Below, one piece after another: positions 53,264-61,336 of a DNA stretch of 64,000 nucleotides (positions are counted from its first letter, which is position 1; the number at the start of each line of letters is the position of its first letter). The notes beneath the pieces are model-generated. The model was not told where the DNA came from. It did no database searches and saw only the letters and a program-made list of their open reading frames with translations. A program made the translations under genes and the position numbers. The stretch comes from Chitinophaga rhizosphaerae (GTDB lineage Bacteria; Bacteroidota; Bacteroidia; Chitinophagales; Chitinophagaceae): contig NZ_RXLO01000001.1 in assembly GCF_003958645.1 (NCBI RefSeq), forward strand, positions 744,001-808,000, given 5' to 3'.

Positions 53264-54386
53264 TATACTCACCGCGCTGACTGCCCTGCTCTTCGCAGCC
53301 TGCAGCGCCGCGCCGGTGGAAGAGAAACAGTCCTCCGCAAAAACGCGCGATTCCCTCCCGCTGCTGTTCCCGAAACCGCAAACGAGGATCGTGGTGATGG
53401 AGGCGCCCGGCACCGTGCGCTACGACAGCCGCAACCGCGCCATCCTGCCCTCGCGCGTGGCCGGCCGTATCGAAAAACTGCACGTCCGCTATAATTACCA
53501 GCCCGTCCGCAAAGGACAGCTCATCCTCGAAATTTACGCGCCCGAGCTCGTAGCCGCGCAACGGGAATTGCTGTCTGTCAGCAACGATCCGGCGATGAAG
53601 GAGCTCGCAATGCGCAAACTCGCGCTCATGGGGATGCCGGGAACGCTCGCTGCCGAAGTGCTCCGCACCCGCCAGGTGCGCGTCTCCATCCCGTTGTACA
53701 GTAACGCAGACGGCTATATCCTGGAAGAACCGCTGGCCGCAGCGGCCGCCGAACCTTCCACCGCCGCTCCCGCCCCATCGTCGGGCGGCGACGCGATGGG
53801 CAACATGGGCGCCGCCGCACCGGTGGCCGCATCCGCAGCTCCTGCGCCTACCCGATCGCCCGTGATGCTGCGCGAAGGGCAATACGTTTCCGCCGGACAA
53901 AACCTGTTTTCCATCTACAAAACCGGCCGCATGATCGCGGAATTCGCGCTGCCGGCCGATGTAGCCTCGGCAGTTGGGCCCGGCAGCCGGGTACTGGTTT
54001 CGGGGAACGGGATGCAGGGCGAACTGAAAAGCGCCGCCATCGATCTGCTGGAACCACTGTACGCCAATGGCGGGAAGTTCAGTCGCGCCAGGGTATACCT
54101 CAGCGGCAACTATCCCGCCGGGCAACTGCTTACCGCTTACATTCCCGTGCTGTTCCGCGAAGGATCGTGGGTGCCGGCTTCGGCGATCGTGATGCTGGGG
54201 CGGGATAACGTGGTATTCCGGAAAGAAGGCGCAGATTACCGTGCCGTTCCCGTTCGCATCGGCGCCAGGGCCGGCGGGCTGGTCCAGCTGTTCGACGCAG
54301 TATCGGGTATCGCCGCAAACGCAGCGTACATCGCCGACAGCGAAGGTTTCATCAAGCCGGACGCCCATCCATCATCACATCCATAA
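53241..54386 (+). CDS. RND periplasmic adaptor (CusB-like), first copy
   Basis: A 381-residue membrane-fusion lipoprotein (signal ends in LLFAAC). It has the lipoyl/barrel-sandwich halves RVAGRIEKLHVRYNYQPVRK and REGQYVSAGQNLFSIY, and a helical hairpin (APELVAAQRELLSVS). Between the halves is a low-complexity Ala/Pro/Gly-rich insert (about 165-200) not usual in adaptors. It overlaps the outer-membrane factor gene and is followed 10 bases later by a second adaptor gene. It links the pump to the outer-membrane channel. Confidence 0.88.
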   Translation: MKKRFTVNILTALTALLFAACSAAPVEEKQSSAKTRDSLPLLFPKPQTRIVVMEAPGTVRYDSRNRAILPSRVAGRIEKLHVRYNYQPVRKGQLILEIYAPELVAAQRELLSVSNDPAMKELAMRKLALMGMPGTLAAEVLRTRQVRVSIPLYSNADGYILEEPLAAAAAEPSTAAPAPSSGGDAMGNMGAAAPVAASAAPAPTRSPVMLREGQYVSAGQNLFSIYKTGRMIAEFALPADVASAVGPGSRVLVSGNGMQGELKSAAIDLLEPLYANGGKFSRARVYLSGNYPAGQLLTAYIPVLFREGSWVPASAIVMLGRDNVVFRKEGADYRAVPVRIGARAGGLVQLFDAVSGIAANAAYIADSEGFIKPDAHPSSHP

Positions 54387-54396
54387 CCGAAAACAT

Positions 54397-55590
54397 ATGG
54401 AAAGAAGACATTTTCTCAGATCGCTCGCCGTGGCCGCCGCCGCGCCTGCCGTATGGCTCGCAGCATGCGGCACCGCGGAAAAAAAAGGCGCCGCCGCGCA
54501 GCAGACATATACCTGCCCCATGCACCCGCAGGTAGTGCAGAACGCGCCGGGCACCTGCCCCATTTGCGCGATGGACCTCGTACCGTTCGATAAAAACAGT
54601 ACCAGTACGTCGCTCCAGCTGATGGACAGCCAGGTCAAACTCGCCAACATCACCACTGCGGCCGCCGGCGCAGGCATGTTCACGCAAACTCGGAGCCTGA
54701 ACGCGCGCCTCATGCCCGATCCGCAACGGACCGGCATCATTTCCGCACGCATCGCCGGGCGGATAGACAAACTGTTTGTCCGCGAAACGGGCGTGCGCAT
54801 CAAAAAGGGACAGGCATTGTATGCCGTGTATTCCGAAGAACTGGCGACGCTGCAATCCGAATATCTCCTGGCGGCAGCGCAAACCCGCAAATTCCCTGAA
54901 GACGCGCGTTTCAAGCAGATCGCCGAAGGCGCGGAACTGAAACTCGAACGGTATGGGCAAAGCGAAAACGCCATCGGCAAACTGCTGCAGGAAGGCAAGC
55001 CCCAACCGCTGGTCACTTTTTATGCCGGACAGGACGGGCTTGTTACCGAACTTGCCGTCACGGAAGGACAGTACATCGCCGAAGGCGGCACGGTTTTGCA
55101 GGTAGAAGACTACCGTCGTTTGTGGGTGGAAGCGGACATTTATCCGTCGGAAGCCGGGCTGCTGAAAACCGGTCAAACGTTGCAGGTGATCGTTCCCGGA
55201 TGGGAAAACGACCCCCGGAGCATGCAGGCCGAGTTCGTCTATCCCGCGCTGCAAACCGGCCGGCAAACCCTCCAGCTCCGCGGCTCCGTTTCCAACCCGG
55301 ACGCGCGCTGGCAACCGGGAATGGCCGCCACGGTACTGCTGCCGGTGGCGTCGCGCAGTGAAACGATGCAACTGCCTGTCGACGCCGTGATCCGCAACGG
55401 GGCGGCTGCGCACATCTGGATCGAAAAGCCGAAGAACACCTTCACGCCGCGCAAAGTGAAGACCGGCCTGGAAACCAGCCGATCCATCGAGATCACGGAA
55501 GGCTTGCAGGATGGCGAGAAAGTGGTAATTACGGGCGCTTATCTGCTGTACAGCGAATTCGTGCTCAAAAGAGGCAAACAGCCCGTTTAG
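54397..55590 (+). CDS. cusB: RND periplasmic adaptor with heavy-metal-binding domain (CusB), second copy
   Basis: A 397-residue adaptor lipoprotein. After a signal with lipobox WLAAC comes the heavy-metal-binding domain TYTCPMHPQVVQNAPGTCP with ICAMDL following (about 37-63), whose Cys, His and Met bind Cu(I)/Ag(I). The barrel-sandwich is marked by ARIAGRIDKLFVRETG and GLVTELAVTEGQYIAEGG, then the beta-barrel and membrane-proximal parts. I chose the ATG at 54397 because the longer frame overlaps the first adaptor. It and the first adaptor may form a mixed ring round the split pump. Confidence 0.92.
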   Translation: MERRHFLRSLAVAAAAPAVWLAACGTAEKKGAAAQQTYTCPMHPQVVQNAPGTCPICAMDLVPFDKNSTSTSLQLMDSQVKLANITTAAAGAGMFTQTRSLNARLMPDPQRTGIISARIAGRIDKLFVRETGVRIKKGQALYAVYSEELATLQSEYLLAAAQTRKFPEDARFKQIAEGAELKLERYGQSENAIGKLLQEGKPQPLVTFYAGQDGLVTELAVTEGQYIAEGGTVLQVEDYRRLWVEADIYPSEAGLLKTGQTLQVIVPGWENDPRSMQAEFVYPALQTGRQTLQLRGSVSNPDARWQPGMAATVLLPVASRSETMQLPVDAVIRNGAAAHIWIEKPKNTFTPRKVKTGLETSRSIEITEGLQDGEKVVITGAYLLYSEFVLKRGKQPV

Positions 55591-55634
55591 AAAAAAAAGC
55601 ATCATATTCATCACATAAAAAACACCTGAACAGC

Positions 55635-56156
55635 ATGAAACAATGGATCCTTCCCGCCGCAATGGCTTTCCTCGCGGCCTGCGGCGGAAACAACAATCCC
55701 CAGCAGGAAAAGGAGAATACCGCGGAAAAAGCCGCGCCGGCCACCGCCACCGTGGCGCTGAAGAACGACGCGCTGAACGCCGTGCTCGAACATTACGAAA
55801 AACTCACTGACGCCCTCATGAAAGGCGATGCCGCCGCCGCTAAAGTATCCGCCGCCGCCATCGAAACCGGCGCCTCCGCAGCAGACCCTTCGGGCAAGCT
55901 CGCGGAAGCCGCGCAGAAAATCGGCGCAGCCAGCGATATCGAGGCCCAGCGCGGTGCCTATTCAGCGTTCAACAATACTTTTATCGGACTGGTAAAATCT
56001 ACCGGCATGAGCAGCGGAGAACTGCACGTGGAATTCTGTCCTATGGCGCTCGATAACACCGGCGCCCGCTGGCTCAGCCGCTCGAAGGAAATCCGCAACC
56101 CTTATTTCGGCGATGCCATGCTGACGTGTGGAAGTGTGGAAGAAACCCTGCAATAA
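55635..56156 (+). CDS. DUF3347-domain lipoprotein
   Basis: A 173-residue lipoprotein (signal MKQWILPAAMAFLAAC). The DUF3347 domain (about 40-173) has LNAVLEHYEKLTDALMKGDA and ends HVEFCPMALDNTGARWLSR and IRNPYFGDAMLTCGSVEE, the Cys-Pro-Met and Cys placements being a likely copper site. DUF3347 is often fused to or encoded beside CusB in Bacteroidota. It is the last gene of the efflux operon, 44 bases after cusB, before a terminator. Confidence 0.9.
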   Translation: MKQWILPAAMAFLAACGGNNNPQQEKENTAEKAAPATATVALKNDALNAVLEHYEKLTDALMKGDAAAAKVSAAAIETGASAADPSGKLAEAAQKIGAASDIEAQRGAYSAFNNTFIGLVKSTGMSSGELHVEFCPMALDNTGARWLSRSKEIRNPYFGDAMLTCGSVEETLQ

Positions 56157-56200
56157 GATACCATGTTGATAACCGGCCAAGTGTCCGGTGTAAATGAGAA

Positions 56201-56231
56201 AGCCGGCCCGTGGGCCGGCTATTCTTTTTTT
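56201..56231 (+). terminator. Terminator of the copper/silver efflux operon
   Basis: AGCCGGCCC (56201-56209) and GGGCCGGCT (56212-56220) form a stem with a two-to-three-base loop followed by ATTC and seven T. Confidence 0.9.
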
Positions 56232-56245
56232 CAACTGCAAGTGTT

Positions 56246-56695
56246 TTACGCTGCTTGCTGGAGAAATTCCGGCAATGCGCGATCGAGGAAATCGCCCCAG
56301 CCGCCCATGAAGCTGCTGCGTACGAACGAAGGATGATCCTGCGGGAAGCTTTCCAGCCCCGTATGCGTCAGTTTCAGCCGTGTTCCGCCGTTTTCGGGGA
56401 ACAGTTCCCAGGTCACTTCCGAATTACCCGGAAAGCCCTCATAGCGCCAGGTGTAAGCGATCTTTCGCTGCGGCACCACTTCGGTGACCACGCAAAGGTG
56501 CCGGAACAGGGTTTCGTCGCAGAAGCAATCGAAGGAAAATTCCGTTCCCTTTTCTACCTTGAAACCTTTTGTGTCAAAATACCATACCCGCATTTTATCG
56601 GGGTCTGTGATGGCATCCCAGACTTTCTGCGGCGTTGCCGGATAAGTGCGCTCCACGATCAGTGGCTCCGGTTTGATGAGAGATTCCGTTTTCAT
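56246..56695 (-). CDS. SRPBCC (AHSA1-type) domain protein
   Basis: A 149-residue protein of the START/AHSA1 ligand-binding fold. The typical opening IVERTYPATPQKVWDAITDP and the C-terminal SFMGGWGDFLDRALPEFL are visible, with a central beta-sheet (KIAYTWRYEGFPGNSEVTWE). Such proteins are cotranscribed with ArsR-type repressors that lack metal sites, as here: the arsR gene ends 34 bases upstream. The ligand is unknown. Confidence 0.9.
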   Translation of the reverse strand: MKTESLIKPEPLIVERTYPATPQKVWDAITDPDKMRVWYFDTKGFKVEKGTEFSFDCFCDETLFRHLCVVTEVVPQRKIAYTWRYEGFPGNSEVTWELFPENGGTRLKLTHTGLESFPQDHPSFVRSSFMGGWGDFLDRALPEFLQQAA

Positions 56696-56729
56696 ACGCT
56701 TATGTGTTTAGATTTTAGAAAGGTGCTGA

Positions 56730-57044
56730 TTATCGATCGGGCTCGTTGGCCAGGAAATCGCCCAGGGCATCGAGCTTCTCGTTCCAGAAAGCTTCGTAGC
56801 GGGCGGTCCAGTCGCGCACTTCGCGCAGCGGCCGCAGGTCTGCGTGGCAATACCGTTCCCGCCCCTGCTGTTTGATGACGATAAGCCCGCATTCGGTGAG
56901 GATGCGGATGTGTTTGGACACGGCCGGCCGGCTGATGGGGAAATGTTCCGCCACCGCGTTCAAATGCCGTGGTGCCCCCGCCAGCAGCTGGATGATCTCC
57001 CTGCGCGTGGGGTCGGATATCGCCTGGAATACGTCTCTTCTCAT
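56730..57044 (-). CDS. ArsR-family transcriptional repressor
   Basis: A 104-residue winged-helix repressor. It starts DVFQAISDPTRREIIQLLAG, with the recognition helix in ISRPAVSKHIRILTECGLI and the wing GRERYCHADLRPL. The usual metal-binding ELCVCDL motif is absent, so it belongs to the SRPBCC-linked, non-metal subgroup. I chose the ATG at 57044; the frame runs 46 codons further but crosses the operator. It heads a two-gene operon and almost certainly represses its own promoter through two palindromes. Confidence 0.92.
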   Translation of the reverse strand: MRRDVFQAISDPTRREIIQLLAGAPRHLNAVAEHFPISRPAVSKHIRILTECGLIVIKQQGRERYCHADLRPLREVRDWTARYEAFWNEKLDALGDFLANEPDR

Positions 57045-57061
57045 AATTTTCGGATCGTTAT

Positions 57062-57101
57062 GTAACCAATCGGTTACAAATATAGGTAACCATTCGGTTA
57101 C
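57062..57101 (-). promoter_or_regulatory. Twin palindromic operator of the arsR-SRPBCC operon
   Basis: GTAACCAATCGGTTAC (57062-57077) and GTAACCATTCGGTTAC (57086-57101) are two 16-bp palindromes of form GTAACC-N4-GGTTAC, 24 bases centre to centre. One lies between the -33 and -7 elements and the other immediately past the -7 element. Confidence 0.85.
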
Positions 57102-57106
57102 GCAAA
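57077..57106 (-). promoter_or_regulatory. Promoter of the arsR-SRPBCC operon
   Basis: On the minus strand TTTG (57106-57103) and TATATTTG (57084-57077) are 18 bases apart, an excellent match to the Bacteroidota consensus. The start codon is 32 bases downstream. Confidence 0.8.
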
Positions 57107-57127
57107 AATTTATTTTCAATCGGGGGC

Positions 57128-57164
57128 AAAAAAAAAGCGCATACATGTGAGTGTATGCGCTTTT
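57128..57164 (-). terminator. Terminator of the 57193 small gene
   Basis: AAAAGCGCATACA and TGTATGCGCTTTT form a perfect 13-bp stem with a six-base loop; the minus strand then runs into at least five more T. Confidence 0.9.
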
Positions 57165-57192
57165 CCGGACATCGGCAAACAACGGAATATCG

Positions 57193-57417
57193 TTAACTGC
57201 CGGTAGCCCTGCCGGTCATTTCTATGGCTGTACCAATTTCCTTCGTTTCCTGCGTTTCATTATCTGCTCCTTCTTCAAACCAGTGCGTAGCACCTTCATT
57301 GTCTTCTTTCCTCACAAGGTAGAGACTTTTCCACGGCAGCGAAACGAGGAAGAGGTTTTCTTCCTCCAGCGAGACCGGGATGTCGTGGCTCCTGTAACGG
57401 ATGTGAAATGTGTTCAT
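57193..57417 (-). CDS. Small hypothetical protein
   Basis: A 74-residue soluble protein, starting MNTFHIRYRSHDIPVSLEEE, with a beta-rich first half (LFLVSLPWKSLYLVRKE) and an acidic second half (EEGADNETQETKEIG). The strong terminator directly downstream supports it as a real gene. I do not recognise the family. It follows the outer-membrane protein gene with 25 bases between, probably on the same transcript. Confidence 0.7.
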   Translation of the reverse strand: MNTFHIRYRSHDIPVSLEEENLFLVSLPWKSLYLVRKEDNEGATHWFEEGADNETQETKEIGTAIEMTGRATGS

Positions 57418-57442
57418 AAACGAATATATACAATCCCTGTGC

Positions 57443-58186
57443 CTAGATGCGGTATGCTACGCCAAGCGTAACATAAATATTATACATCGGAAAATCCATT
57501 CCCCTGAAATCCGACGGAAAAACCGGTCTCAATCCCCAATTCAGGTTGCCCGTCACACGGAGTTTTTTTCCGACGCGGCGCTCGGCCCCGCCTTGCAACC
57601 CCACGTCAAAACGGCGCATGTCAGTACCGAAATCGAATTCCGCCTGGGAAACTGCCACTTTTTCACCCAGCGATCCGCCATTCCGGATGTACCCGTCGCT
57701 CACGTTGCCATGGAAATTGGCGCTGAAGAGCCAGGCCATGTAGGTACCCAGGTTGAACCGCCATTTATCGTTCGGCATATAAATGGCGCTGATGGGGAAA
57801 GACACGTACGCATTGCGCACCGTTGTCTTGTTCTTGCCCGTAAACGCACCTTCGAACTCGCTCTTGCCGGAACCATCGTCCATCGTGATCATCGTATGGA
57901 AATACATCACCTCGTCTTTCACGGTCATGCCTTTATAATCAAGCTTCACGCCCGCCGCTGCACCCCATTTGTGCGTCGCGGATGGGCGCCACGAAAGTTC
58001 GTAGCCCAGGGAGGGACTAAACTCCGGACGGTAGGAATCTACTTTGCGGATCGTGTTCGGAAATCCCACGGGAGCGGTGCCCCCGATATTGAAGCCCGCC
58101 TGTATGCGGTGTTCCAGGTGAATTTGCGCCTGCGCGCGGGCGCCGAAGGCCAATATCGAAATGAGAAATATATTGCGGATGTTCAT
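57443..58186 (-). CDS. Outer-membrane beta-barrel protein
   Basis: A 247-residue protein with a signal peptide (MNIRNIFLISILAFGARAQ) followed by alternating amphipathic strands (HRIQAGFNIGGTAPVGFP, VSFPISAIYMPNDKWRFNLG) and the terminal aromatic strand IYVTLGVAYRI. This is the pattern of the small PorT/OmpW-like barrels common in Bacteroidota. It starts 9 bases after the PCMD gene and is probably cotranscribed with it, so the two may act together at the surface. Confidence 0.85.
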   Translation of the reverse strand: MNIRNIFLISILAFGARAQAQIHLEHRIQAGFNIGGTAPVGFPNTIRKVDSYRPEFSPSLGYELSWRPSATHKWGAAAGVKLDYKGMTVKDEVMYFHTMITMDDGSGKSEFEGAFTGKNKTTVRNAYVSFPISAIYMPNDKWRFNLGTYMAWLFSANFHGNVSDGYIRNGGSLGEKVAVSQAEFDFGTDMRRFDVGLQGGAERRVGKKLRVTGNLNWGLRPVFPSDFRGMDFPMYNIYVTLGVAYRI

Positions 58187-58195
58187 GTTACTGTT

Positions 58196-59266
58196 TTACT
58201 GGATGATGGCAAGACTGTCGATCACAAGCCGGCTGCCGATGGCGCCGCGGTACTGGTCTCCGTCTTTACTGGACGAGGCCACGATGGCCATCATCATGTC
58301 TCTTTCCGATTTGCGGCCCGGGATGTAATTGAAAGGAATATTGAAATGCGTCCAGTTGCCGCGGCCGGAACCGTCGGGCAATTGGGCAACGGCCACAATG
58401 CGGTCCGACGTGTGGATGTTGGTGGCATCCAGCCGGGTGCGGCCGGTGTACAACACGGCGTAGATCGCGCAGGAATCTGTATATCCGGGCACGGGGTTGC
58501 CCGCTTTGTCCTGGTAGGTGGCGCCGGGCGTATATTTGTAATGCCCGGTGAAGCGTGTAGCCTTTCCCGCGAATGGCTGCCCGAATTGTGTGGCCTTCAG
58601 CGGCTCGAGGAAAGCGCTGTTGATGTCGAAATTCCCCAGGAACAGCGATCCCGCAAAGAGCTTGATGCCTACGATCCCGGAAAGCGTAGTGCCTTTCAGC
58701 GTTACGAGCTCCGCGGCATGCGTCCCGTCTTTGGAATCGTCGGTAGAACGTAACGGGTAACCGCTGGGCTGCTTGGGAACGCCGCTCAGGGCCACGCCCG
58801 GGTTGCCGGACGACCAAACCTGCTCGCCTTCGGATTCAACAGGATACTGGTAATTATCTACATCTTGCACGAGCCATTTCTCGAACGACCATTTCCATTC
58901 CCCGATGGAAACCACTTCCACGGTGTACTGCTTGCGGTTTTCGCCGCTGGCGGAGGAAACCGTGTACACGACTTCTTTGGTGAAGTGGATGGAATCGCCG
59001 GAGGCGGGAGAAACGGTGGCGCCGGCCGACAGGGTGATGCGGGGCGCAATGCCGCTTTCAAATGCTTCGGGCTCCAGGTAGAGGAGGATTTTCCGGTTCG
59101 ATTGGTCGATGAAAATATCACCTGTAAGGAGCGAATCCGGGACGGTAAATGTCTCGATATCCGCTTCCGGATTGGGAGGTTCCGGTTTGATGCATGCCTG
59201 CAGCAGCGCGAAGGCGGAAATAGCTGCGACGCTGCGCAAGAGGACGTAAGGGCTGATGTGGGTCAT
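58196..59266 (-). CDS. PCMD-domain surface lipoprotein
   Basis: A 356-residue lipoprotein (signal ends in FALLQAC). The N-terminal half is an immunoglobulin-like domain (TVPDSLLTGDIFIDQSNRKI, then TYTVSSASG-like VVYTVSSASGENRKQYTVEV); the C-terminal half (about 125-356) matches the PCMD domain, a putative carbohydrate-binding/metabolism beta-sandwich, with WSFEKWLVQDVDNYQYPVES and GIVGIKLFAGSLFLGNFD. I chose the ATG at 59266, which begins the signal. Its partner is the barrel protein downstream. Ligand unknown. Confidence 0.82.
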   Translation of the reverse strand: MTHISPYVLLRSVAAISAFALLQACIKPEPPNPEADIETFTVPDSLLTGDIFIDQSNRKILLYLEPEAFESGIAPRITLSAGATVSPASGDSIHFTKEVVYTVSSASGENRKQYTVEVVSIGEWKWSFEKWLVQDVDNYQYPVESEGEQVWSSGNPGVALSGVPKQPSGYPLRSTDDSKDGTHAAELVTLKGTTLSGIVGIKLFAGSLFLGNFDINSAFLEPLKATQFGQPFAGKATRFTGHYKYTPGATYQDKAGNPVPGYTDSCAIYAVLYTGRTRLDATNIHTSDRIVAVAQLPDGSGRGNWTHFNIPFNYIPGRKSERDMMMAIVASSSKDGDQYRGAIGSRLVIDSLAIIQ

Positions 59267-59383
59267 ATTGGTATAATGCCTAAAGATAGTGGAATGTTTC
59301 AGAAACGGAAGACCCGCCAGGTAAGTGACGGGCCGAATCCGGTGTAAGACAGCAGCATGGATTCCGTTGCGGACAAACAACGT

Positions 59384-59584
59384 TCAGTATACGATTTCCA
59401 CAACCCGGCCTACCTGCCCGTCTTCCAGCCTGACCTTGATACCTCTGGAGTGGTATGCGGCGGAGGTGAGCAGGTCTTGAACGATACCGTATGTCACTTT
59501 TCCGCTGCGCTGGTCTTTCTTCAGTACGATGCCGACCTCGAGGCCGGGTGTGATATTTTTCCTGTATTGCGCGTCTTCCCTCAT
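59384..59584 (-). CDS. ywbE: YwbE-family protein
   Basis: A 66-residue protein matching Bacillus subtilis YwbE over its whole length: NITPGLEVGIVLKKDQRSGK, GIVQDLLT, and GIKVRLEDGQVGRVVEIV. YwbE folds as a small beta-barrel of unknown function, possibly nucleic-acid binding. It stands alone between the PCMD and DUF779 genes. Confidence 0.93.
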   Translation of the reverse strand: MREDAQYRKNITPGLEVGIVLKKDQRSGKVTYGIVQDLLTSAAYHSRGIKVRLEDGQVGRVVEIVY

Positions 59585-59619
59585 GCTTGTTTGGAGATTT
59601 TCGCGCGAAGGTACGAAAA

Positions 59620-60015
59620 TCAGCCCCAGTTGCCGCTATAACCGAACAGGTAACTGAACATGTGGGGATCGACGGACCTTTCGCGCCGCGCCGCTTTGCG
59701 GGACAGCAGGAAGCGGACGTTGCCCGGCGCTTCCAGTGAACCGGGATTGGTTTTCCCCTTTTCCACGTGCAGCACGAAATGCACATTATCTTCCACCACG
59801 CAAGAGGCGGGCTGAATGTATGCGGGGCAGCCTTCCACCAGGCCCAGCGGAAAATGCGCTTCCCCCCGCCGCCTTTCATTGCCTTGCACGCAACGGGGAA
59901 CGAAGCCGTCTGCACAACTGCCGCTGATCCGGAATTCTAGCGGACCGTGCTGCGATACGAGTTGCCGGATTAATTGCACAGCCGGCCTGGCGGCTACGAT
60001 CCTGGCGTCAATCAT
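59620..60015 (-). CDS. DUF779-family protein
   Basis: A 131-residue protein of DUF779, a family usually encoded beside acetaldehyde/aldehyde dehydrogenases. Seen are the opening ARIVAARPAVQLIRQLV, the conserved Ser/Cys segment FRISGSCADGFVPRC (family form SGGCCDG, so one Cys is replaced by Ala here), and EAPGNVRFLLSRKA. The start is uncertain; in-frame ATGs at 60057 and 60075 would add 14 or 20 residues. No aldehyde dehydrogenase gene is in the window; an AraC gene lies divergently, as is common for this family. Confidence 0.82.
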   Translation of the reverse strand: MIDARIVAARPAVQLIRQLVSQHGPLEFRISGSCADGFVPRCVQGNERRRGEAHFPLGLVEGCPAYIQPASCVVEDNVHFVLHVEKGKTNPGSLEAPGNVRFLLSRKAARRERSVDPHMFSYLFGYSGNWG

Positions 60016-60190
60016 AATGGGCAAATTTTTCAAAAAATCCGTGCTGATGTCCCTCATAGGGTCTGCTGTATGCATTCGAACATCATGATGCTAAATTGAT
60101 TTAAAAAAAATATAATCCGGGAAACGTTCGTACTGATTAATAGCACGATCGTACCTGACTTCCTCCCTCATTCGGGATTTATTCCTTATT

Positions 60191-61165
60191 TTGAATAAGT
60201 TATGTATCGCTATGGCCCGCAAACACCTGTTAGAGCATATTGAGTTAATGCCCACCAGAATGTTGAAAACGCTGGTAGAAAACCGGCGTGTTTTCAATTT
60301 GAACAACTGTGAGCTGAACGTATTCGAATGTTTTGAGACCGCATACGCCGTACCCATGCAGTTCAACGAATTTATCATCACCAGTATGGTCCGCGGCAGG
60401 AAGGTCATGCATCTGCCCAACCAGCCCGGTTTCGATTATCTCCCCGGCGAAACCGTCATTTATCCCGCGAACGAAAAAATGGAGATCGATTTTCCGGAAG
60501 CATCGTTAGACAATCCTACGCAATGCATCGCGCTGGCCATAGATGCGCTGTACGTCCGCGGCACGATCGATTATCTCAACAGCTACTACCAATCGCCCGA
60601 CGAGCGGCGTTCCTGGCGGTTGCAGTTCAACCAGTACCATTTCGAGAACGACGATGAGATCAGCGCGCTCATCAACAAACTGATCCGCATTTGCTGCAGT
60701 GCAGACAACAGTAAGAACATCTATGCCGATCTCAATCTGAAAGAGCTGCTGATCCGCCTCATGCAAAGCCAGCACCTCACGCAGGTTATGACAGAATCGG
60801 CCGTGAGCAACAACCATAGCCGCCAGCACTTCGTCCTCAACTACATCCGCGAGCACCTTACCGAGCGCATTTCGGTAGACACCCTCAGCAAGAAAGCCTA
60901 CCTGAGCCGCAATCTTTTCTTCCGCTGGTTCCGTGAACAATTCGGCATCACACCGCTGGAATACGTCAACCGCGAGCGCATCACGCTCGCCAAGCGGCTC
61001 CTCTCCCAGCCCGATACGAGCGTGAGCGAAGTGAGCGAGCGCTGCGGGTTTGCGGACGTCAATTATTTCATCCGCATGTTCAAAAAAGTAGAAGGCATCA
61101 CGCCCAAAACTTACCAGACCATCAGTTCCGACCATTTCCGCATCATGGCCGGCAAGCCGCTGTAA
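60191..61165 (+). CDS. AraC-family transcriptional regulator
   Basis: A 324-residue regulator with an AraC_N-type sensor domain (about 20-190: FECFETAYAVPMQFNEFIIT, DYLPGETVIYPANEKMEID) and a C-terminal double helix-turn-helix (about 215-310: SKKAYLSRNLFFRWFREQFG, SERCGFADVNYFIRMFKKVEG). It resembles regulators of alcohol/aldehyde dehydrogenase operons and faces the DUF779 gene across 175 bases, its likely target. An internal ATG at 60212 is an alternative start. Confidence 0.9.
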   Translation: MNKLCIAMARKHLLEHIELMPTRMLKTLVENRRVFNLNNCELNVFECFETAYAVPMQFNEFIITSMVRGRKVMHLPNQPGFDYLPGETVIYPANEKMEIDFPEASLDNPTQCIALAIDALYVRGTIDYLNSYYQSPDERRSWRLQFNQYHFENDDEISALINKLIRICCSADNSKNIYADLNLKELLIRLMQSQHLTQVMTESAVSNNHSRQHFVLNYIREHLTERISVDTLSKKAYLSRNLFFRWFREQFGITPLEYVNRERITLAKRLLSQPDTSVSEVSERCGFADVNYFIRMFKKVEGITPKTYQTISSDHFRIMAGKPL

Positions 61166-61169
61166 TGGC

Positions 61170-61201
61170 AAAAAAAAACCAGGCCCCTGTGAGCAGGGGC
61201 C
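61170..61201 (-). terminator. Terminator of the umuD-led operon
   Basis: GGCCCCTG and CAGGGGCC pair with a four-base loop, and the minus strand then reads GG followed by nine T (plus-strand A-run at 61170-61178). Confidence 0.85.
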
Positions 61202-61225
61202 GGCGGATTGCTTCCATATTAATCA

Positions 61226-61336
61226 TTACACATTCTGCTTGTTGAAATAGGCCGGGGTCCGGCGCTTCCCGGGCGCGGCACCGTATTTTCCCCGGCCTTT
61301 GTCTTTTACTTTTCCTGCAAATAGCCTTTCAACCAT
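61226..61336 (-). CDS. Possible 36-residue basic peptide gene
   Basis: A short open frame from ATG at 61336 to TAA at 61226, overlapping the end of the 61306 gene by 31 bases. The peptide starts MVERLFAGKVKDKGRGKYGA and ends PAYFNKQNV, rich in Lys, Arg and Gly in its centre. Its stop lies 24 bases before the terminator, the right place for a third operon gene. No family recognised; the frame could also be chance. Confidence 0.35.
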   Translation of the reverse strand: MVERLFAGKVKDKGRGKYGAAPGKRRTPAYFNKQNV

